Assembly (NCBI RefSeq): GCF_943788075.1 | Contig: NZ_CALSOW010000004.1 | Location: 1 to 64,000 of the forward strand | DNA: 64,000 nt | Reading direction: 5' to 3' | Source: an uncultured Candidatus Pelagibacter sp. | GTDB taxonomy: Bacteria; Pseudomonadota; Alphaproteobacteria; Pelagibacterales; Pelagibacteraceae | Shown here: positions 58,542 through 64,000 of the stretch, one piece after another | How the letters are laid out: every line of letters begins with the position of its first letter | Position numbering within the stretch: position 1 is the stretch's first letter | Program-made: the position numbers and the translations under genes | Notes under the pieces: model-generated | Database searches by the model: none | Told to the model about the DNA's origin: nothing | What the model saw: only the letters and a program-made list of their open reading frames with translations

Positions 58542-60228
58542 TTTCTGTTTCTGGTAAAACTTGGATACAACAAAAAGTTAATAAAAATTTAGTTGAAAAA
58601 GTTAAACAAGACTATGGTTTAGGAATATTTTATCACAGTTAATCATTTCAAGAAATTATGATTCTTCAGAAATATATGGGATTAATAATAAACAAAATTA
58701 ACTAAATATATTTAAAGATGATTAAGATTATCAAAAAGCATCTTTAATTCTTTTAAATTCTATTAAAAATAATGAAAATATTTGTATTTTAGGTGATTAT
58801 GATGTCGATGGTGCTTGTGCTACATCATTATTAGTTAGATATTTTAATCATATTAATCAAAAACATTTTTTTTATATCCCTGATAGAATTAACGATGGTT
58901 ATGGAGCCAGTAAAAAACTTTTTCAAAAATTAATTTTAAAAAAACCTAAATTAGTAATAATGGTTGATTGTGGCTCAACTTCAAATGAGGCAATTGATTA
59001 TCTTAAACAAAATAATATTAAATCAATAATAATTGATCATCATGAAATTAATAATCCTTATCCAAATCAGATGCTATTATTAATCCAAAAAAGAATCTAT
59101 TAAAAAAGAAAACTCTCTTTTGTGTGCTACAGCTTTAACATATTTTTTTATAGATATTTTAATTAAAAAAACTAAATCAAATTTTAAATTATCAAATTTT
59201 CTAATTTATGTATTGCTTGCAACTATATGTGATGTAATGCCATTAAGAAAAATTAATAAGATTATTGCACAAAATACTATTGATAGATTTTAACTTAAAG
59301 ATAATTTAGCTTTAAGTTATTATATTTGATCAATATAATTTAAAAAAAAAATAACTATTGATGATTTAGGTTTTTTAATTGGACCAATAATTAATGCTGG
59401 TGGAAGACTTAATTATTCAAAATATGGTGTTGAATTATTATCTTCAGATAATTATGAAATTATTAAAGATAGAGCTATTAAATTAATTAACCTCAATAAT
59501 AAAAGAAAAAAAATAGAACAAAATATTTTAAATGAAATAGATTTTGAAAAAATTAAAAATGAAAATAAGAATGTTATAATTTATTATAGAAATAATTTAA
59601 ATGAAGGATTGATTGGTATTATTGCTTCAAGATTAAAAGATTATTTTAACAAACCTTCAATTGTTATTACAAAATCTAATAATAGTCTTAAAGCTTCAGC
59701 TAGATCTACTTCATCTTATAATATTGGATCATTTAATCAAATCATTAATTGATAATAATATTATTGATAAGGGTGGTGGTCACAATATGGCTGCTGGATT
59801 TACGATGAAAAAAAATAATATTAAACTTTTAGATAATTTTATTCAAAAAGATTATTTAAAAAAATATTCTGATTAAGAATCTAAACAATTATGATATTGA
59901 GAATATCTTCATCTGCAATTAATTAAGAAATTTATTAATGAAATTAATAAATTGGGACCATTTGGAAATTTTAATTTTTTACCAACTTTCTTAATTAAAA
60001 ATGTTAAAATTATTAAATATAAGATTATTAATAACAAACATATATCAGTCATAATAAAACCTGAAATTGGTCCATCAATCAAAGCAATATGTTTTAATTG
60101 TTTAAATACTAAAATAGGTAATATTTAGTAACTATAAAAAAAAGATTAATATTATTGCTCAAATACATGAAAATATTTGGAATAATAAAAAAACAATTCA
60201 ATTAAATATTAAAGATTTAATTCTTTAG
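58538..60228 (+). pseudogene. recJ: Single-stranded-DNA exonuclease RecJ, broken by many indels
   Basis: 5'-3' exonuclease of DHH-phosphoesterase type, about 560 residues when repaired. It begins MISVSGKTWIQQKVNKNLVE. Motifs survive in pieces: ICILGDYDVDGACATSLLVR, FYIPDRINDGYGASKKLF, VIMVDCGSTSNEAIDY, SIIIDHHEINN (DHH), IYVLLATICDVMPLRKIN, GPIINAGGRLNYSKYGVELL, GLIGIIASRLKDYFNKPSIV and the GGGHNMAAGFTM block of the DHHA1 domain, then the C-terminal oligonucleotide-binding part. At least eight frame breaks or stops occur between 58640 and 60130. The worst-affected gene of the window. Confidence 0.88.
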
Positions 60229-60279
60229 CTTAATAAGTCTTGAATTTATCGTAACTTTTAAAATAAAAGACCCATCAAT

Positions 60280-60354
60280 GGTCCCTTCGTCTATCGGTTA
60301 GGACAGCTGGTTTTCATCCTGCAAAGGGGGGTTCGATTCCCCCAGGGACCGCCA
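60280..60354 (+). tRNA. tRNA-Glu (anticodon TTC)
   Basis: Acceptor GGTCCCT/AGGGACC, anticodon loop TTTTCAT giving TTC, T arm GGGGGTTCGATTCCCCC, discriminator G and encoded CCA; length 75. The anticodon stem GCTGG/CCTGC contains a T-T mismatch at the middle pair, possibly another base error. It marks the change from conserved housekeeping genes to polysaccharide genes. Confidence 0.93.
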
Positions 60355-60357
60355 TTT

Positions 60358-60618
60358 ATGTCATTTTTTGTTTATATGATTTTATCAAAGCATAAAGATA
60401 AATTCATTAGTTATGTTGGCTATACAAACAACATAAGAAATAGAATTTCATTACATAATTCATCTAAAGGAGCTAAATTTACAAAAGGTAAGAAGTGGGA
60501 AGTTAATTTATTTTAAGAAATATCAAAATAAAGTAGATGCAATGAAAAATGAGTATAAATTAAAAAAAGATTACAAATTGAGATTAAAGATTAAAAAAGA
60601 TTTTATAAAAAATGTATA
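60358..60618 (+). pseudogene. GIY-YIG nuclease-superfamily protein, one frameshift
   Basis: Small UPF0213-like protein of about 86 residues. The start SFFVYMILSKHKDKFISYVG and YTNNIRNRISLHNS is the GIY-YIG core (here VYM...YVG) with the conserved arginine, then GAKFTKGKKWEV. A single indel near 60512 shifts the C-terminal helix (YFKKYQNKVDAMKNEYKLKK) to another frame ending at 60618. It starts 3 bases after tRNA-Glu and overlaps the next gene by 7. Such proteins are widespread; function uncertain, possibly DNA repair. Confidence 0.82.
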
Positions 60619-61665
60619 AGAAAATATTTATTATATTGCCATACAAAGAAAGTTTAAAACCTCACTTAGCTGGTGCTGTCTCAATATATGTTCAAGACAC
60701 AACAAAATATTCTAAATATAAAAAAAATATAAAAATTATTTCATCGGACAATATTAATAAAGAAAGTTATTTAGAAATAAAAATTATATATTAAATTTTT
60801 GTAAAAAATATCAGAAAAAAAAAATTGATATTATTGAAATTCATAATAGGCCAGAATATTTACCATACATAAAAAAATTTTTTCCTAATGTAAAAATAAA
60901 TTTATTTTTTCATAATGATCCATTATCTTTAAGAGGATCACAAAATATCGAAGAACGTGAATTTATTATTAAAAACACGAACAAAATAATTTTTATTAGT
61001 AGATGGATTCAAAAAATGTTTTATTCACAACTGAAAAATGTTGATATTTCAAAATCAATATTATTCATCATGGGATTAATAAAAAAAGAAATATAAATTT
61101 AAGTAAAAAAGAAAAAAATATTTTATTTGTTGGAAAATTAAATAGATCAAAAGGATACCATATTTTTTGTGAAGGTAGCCTATAAATTTAAAAAACATGA
61201 TCCCAGTTGGAAATTTTTAGCGATAGGGAATGAAACTAGAAAAGAGATTTTTCCTATTGAAGGTTCTGTTAATGAATTAGGATATTTAAAAAATAATGAT
61301 GTATTAAAATATTATGAAAAATCTGAAATAGCTATTGGTAATTCTGTATGGAATGAACCCCTTGGTAGAATTGCGATTGAATCTAGCAGCAGAAAATGTT
61401 TGCCAATAATATCTAATATAGCTGGTCTTTCAGAGTCAAAAAAAATAGCACATGTTTTAAAAGAAAATAATTCAAATGAAATTTTTAGATTTCTAAAAAA
61501 AATTACTCTAACAAAATATATAGACGTGAAAAACAAAATGAATTTTATAATAATAATAATTTTAATTTGATAGAAATTTCAAAAGAATTAGATAATTTAA
61601 GAAATGAGTTATTTACTAATAAGCATAAATTAACCAATACAATAGTAAAAAAATTTTACATATAG
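60612..61665 (+). pseudogene. GT4-type glycosyltransferase, frameshifted
   Basis: Glycosyltransferase with GT-B fold, about 350 residues when repaired. The N-terminus KKIFIILPYKESLKPHLAGA and VSIYVQD resembles group 1 enzymes. Further pieces: IIEIHNRPEYLPYIKKFFPN, LFFHNDPLSLRGSQNIEERE, NILFVGKLNRSKGYHIFCE and the donor-binding EX7E motif in NEPLGRIAIESSSRKCLPII. Indels near 60785, 61062, 61172 and 61525. Likely builds surface polysaccharide together with the next genes; acceptor and sugar unknown. Confidence 0.8.
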
Positions 61666-62689
61666 CAAATTTCAATGAAAATTCTGATGGAAGATTATTC
61701 TATTCTTTTGCTAATAAAATTAATAATGGTTTTATTAAAAATAATCATGTTGTCGAAATAATTAGTGATAGATCTTATCTTAAAATAATAAAAGTATTTT
61801 TAATCCATTTAATAATAATCAAAAATTTAATAACAAAATACTAAATACATTAAAAAATTTTTCACCCGACATGTTATTAATTGGCCATGTCTTCAATATT
61901 AATGAAAAAGTTTTTTCTTATTGTAAGGAAAAAAATATTAAGATTTGTTCATGGTATATAGATTCTATCTCTAAAGAGTTTCTTAATTTAGATAAAGAAA
62001 AAAAATTTTTTTATAATCTAGAACATGTGGATAAATGTTTTATAACATCTTCTCCAAAATTATTTAAAAAACACAAATTATATAATAAATTAAGATTTAT
62101 TCCTAATCCAGTTGATAGTTCAATTGATAACTATAAAAATTTTGATAATAAAAATTTAGAATTTGATATTTTTTCTGCAATTAGTCATGGTCAAAATAGA
62201 GGCTTATTAAAAAAAGGCAAATCAGATAGTCGTGAAAAATTAATTAAAAATTTAATCATCAATGTGCCTGAAATAAAGTTTGCATCTTTTGGTCTGGATA
62301 AATTTGAACCTATCTGGGGATCAAATTATTATTATTATTTATCAAAATCTAAAATGGCTTTAAATATAAGTCGTGGTTTATATCAAAAACTTTATTCTAG
62401 TGACAGAATATCATCTTTAATTGGAAATGGTCTATTAGTCTTTATAGATAAAAAAACAGAATTAAATAAGTTGTTTAATGATAAACAAGTTGTGTTTTAT
62501 AATAATGAAAAAGATTTAATTAATAAAATTTTATATTATGCTTCAAATGATAAAATTAGAATTAAGTTAGCAAAATCTGCTTATAATAAATATCATAAAT
62601 ATATGAATAATATGATACTCACAAACTATATGTTAAGTTCCGTTGATCTAATTAATAAGAAAAATCCTTTTTGGCACAACATGAAATAA
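61629..62689 (+). pseudogene. CgeB-like glycosyltransferase, frameshifted near the start
   Basis: Second GT-B type glycosyltransferase, about 350 residues. The N-terminus is read as KKILHIANFNENSDGRLFYS and FANKINNGF; no ATG is visible in frame, so the exact start is uncertain (around 61629-61650) and overlaps the end of the preceding gene. An indel near 61795 separates it from the main frame, which contains MLLIGHVFNINEKVFSYCKE, KKIKICSWYIDSI-like blocks, ISHGQNRGLLKKGKSDSREK and ALNISRGLYQKLYSSDRISS, GNGLLVFID. The last blocks fit CgeB/Spore-YkvP-type transferases. Confidence 0.75.
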
Positions 62690-63604
62690 ATGTTTTCTAT
62701 ACTAATTCCTACTTATAATAATTTAGAATATTTAAAAATATGCATTGATAGTATTAAAAAGAATTCTAATTTCAAACATCAAATAATAGTACACGTTAAT
62801 GAGGGTAGCGATGGAACTATTGAATATTTAAAAGAAAATAATTTAGACTTTACTTATAGTGAAAAAAATATTGGAATGTCTTTGGCATTAAATAAAGCAT
62901 CAAAATTAGCTAAATTAGATTATATTTTAATCTCACATGATGATTTTTATTATTGTCCTAATTGGGATAAAGAGTTTGTAAATGAATTGGATTTATTAAA
63001 TCATAATAATTTTTATCTTATCTGGGACAATGGTAAATGCTGTATCATTTTTGAAAAAAATGATTTATCAAAACCACCTGTATTTAATGCAGGTTTAACG
63101 TTTAAAGAATTTGATGAAGTCAGATTACTCGAAAACCTTAATCAAATTAAAACTATTGATTTTCAGGGCAGCACAAAACATCCAGCATTAGTCCACATTG
63201 ATATATGGAAAAAAGTTGGTGGTTGGAGTGAAGATTATTTTCCTACTGGGGGAGATGATAGTGATTTTAACATGAAACTATGGAATGAAAACATAAGAAT
63301 TTTCAAAGGACTTGGAAAATCTTCTGTTTATCATTTTGGTTCAATTACTACTAGAAAAAAAGATAAAAGTTTGTTCACATATTTGGGCAGTAAAGGCAAC
63401 AAGATTTTTTTAAAAAAGTGGAAGATAGGAATTAATTTTTTTGAAAAATTTTATTTAAGATCAGGATTAGATAAAAATAAAAATAAAATTTTTATTAAAT
63501 ATGATGGACCTTTAACAGAACCTATAAAAAATATTGAATATTATTTTGAATTACTCAAAACAAAATTACAGTTATTTTATCTTAAAATTATTAACTATAA
63601 ATAA
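62690..63604 (+). CDS. GT2-family glycosyltransferase
   Basis: Family 2 (GT-A fold) transferase of 304 residues. The N-terminus FSILIPTYNNLEYLKICIDS and IVHVNEGSDGTIEYL is the nucleotide-binding start, ISHDDFYYCPNWDKEFVNEL holds the DxD-type metal site (HDD), and WKKVGGWSEDYFPTGGDDSD the acceptor/ED motif region. It starts on the base after the previous stop codon. Frame intact. Donor sugar unknown; surface polysaccharide or lipopolysaccharide synthesis is inferred from neighbours. Confidence 0.9.
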   Translation: MFSILIPTYNNLEYLKICIDSIKKNSNFKHQIIVHVNEGSDGTIEYLKENNLDFTYSEKNIGMSLALNKASKLAKLDYILISHDDFYYCPNWDKEFVNELDLLNHNNFYLIWDNGKCCIIFEKNDLSKPPVFNAGLTFKEFDEVRLLENLNQIKTIDFQGSTKHPALVHIDIWKKVGGWSEDYFPTGGDDSDFNMKLWNENIRIFKGLGKSSVYHFGSITTRKKDKSLFTYLGSKGNKIFLKKWKIGINFFEKFYLRSGLDKNKNKIFIKYDGPLTEPIKNIEYYFELLKTKLQLFYLKIINYK

Positions 63605-63653
63605 AAATTTTAAATTTAGATTTATTATAAAATGTTATAAATATATATTTATT

Positions 63654-64000
63654 ATGAATAAAGTTTTAATAACAGGTGTTGCTGGTTTATTGGGGTCCAG
63701 ATTAGCGAGTTGGATTATCGAAAATACAAATTATGAAGTTATTGGTATAGATGATTTAAGTGGTGGCTATACTGAAAATATTCATAATAAAGTCAAATTT
63801 TATAAGTTTAACTTGAATAACTTAGAGGCTTTAAAGGGTGTTTTTGAAAAAGAAAAAATTTCAATTGTTTATCATTTTGCCGCCTATGCTGCAGAGGGAT
63901 TAAGTCCATTTATTAGAAAATATAATTATGATAACAATTTGATAACATCAACAAATTTAATTACATGTAGCATTCAATATAATGTTTCAAGATTTATTTT
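63654..64000 (+). CDS. NAD-dependent epimerase/dehydratase (3' end outside the window)
   Basis: The first 115 codons of an extended short-chain dehydrogenase are visible. It has the Rossmann glycine motif LITGVAGLLGSRLASWI, then YEVIGIDDLSGGYTENI and VYHFAAYAAEGLSPFI, as in UDP-glucose 4-epimerase-like enzymes. The catalytic YxxxK lies beyond the window. It is 49 bases after the GT2 gene and probably makes a nucleotide sugar for the same polysaccharide. Confidence 0.88.
   Translation, partial: MNKVLITGVAGLLGSRLASWIIENTNYEVIGIDDLSGGYTENIHNKVKFYKFNLNNLEALKGVFEKEKISIVYHFAAYAAEGLSPFIRKYNYDNNLITSTNLITCSIQYNVSRFI

Overview
This window looks like one contig stretch from a SAR11-clade alphaproteobacterium (Candidatus Pelagibacter or a close relative). 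The evidence is the very AT-rich DNA, the lysine/asparagine/isoleucine-rich proteins, gene junctions that overlap by 1 to 8 bases or sit only a few bases apart, and gene neighbourhoods typical of streamlined alphaproteobacteria. Examples are an Aap-type amino-acid importer, yajC-secD-secF, scpA-scpB-tatA-tatB-tatC-serS, mltB-rlpA-dacC-tmk-holB-metG-tatD, and glpX-recJ followed by tRNA-Glu. No phage, insertion sequence, CRISPR array or rRNA gene was found.

Layout. 1-2.3 kb: end of an L-amino-acid ABC transporter and an XRE-type regulator. 2.4-2.6 kb: tRNA-Asn and tRNA-Cys. 2.7-9.4 kb: valS, ilvD, a mannose-1-phosphate guanylyltransferase and phoR, tightly packed. 9.5-15.7 kb: the phosphate regulon pstS-pstC-pstA-pstB-phoU-phoB and a converging small membrane-protein gene; pstS, pstC and the small gene each carry heptamer repeats at 11-bp spacing that look like PhoB sites. 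15.8-18.6 kb: a broken PhyH-type dioxygenase, a Fur/Zur-family repressor with a 22-bp perfect palindrome touching its start codon, an unknown membrane protein in the same operon, and a frameshifted Ldh-family dehydrogenase. 18.6-30.5 kb: xthA, erpA, dgt, argS, nagZ, scpAB, tatABC, serS, yajC and secDF. 30.5-41.3 kb: acetoacetyl-CoA synthetase, a PuuD-like membrane protein, uvrA, ssb, gyrA, coaD, a cyclophilin and tgt. 41.4-60.2 kb: tRNA-Lys, a Tat-type lipoprotein protease, DUF502, recG, sdhE, tRNA-Ser, cell-wall genes, tmk, holB, metG, tatD, an MBL-fold hydrolase, a glutathione peroxidase, nhaA, tRNA-Pro, an NDUFS4-like subunit, an SbmA-like transporter, glpX and recJ. From tRNA-Glu (60.3 kb) to the end: a GIY-YIG protein, three glycosyltransferases and an NAD-dependent epimerase, which looks like the start of a surface-polysaccharide island.

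Sequence quality matters here. Single-base indels break phoR, the XRE gene, the PhyH gene and the Ldh gene. From about 42.4 to 62 kb they break many genes that are normally essential or conserved (recG, holB, glpX, recJ, dacC and others), often several times per gene, while the fragments stay well conserved in the alternate frames. This is better explained by uncorrected long-read or low-coverage sequence than by gene decay, so the broken genes below are given with their reconstructed spans.

No clearly new multi-gene system was found. The best leads are the unknown histidine-rich membrane protein in the Zur-controlled operon, the small membrane protein with its own PhoB-like repeats, the apparently leaderless zur transcript, and a Tgt enzyme that has lost two of its four zinc ligands.
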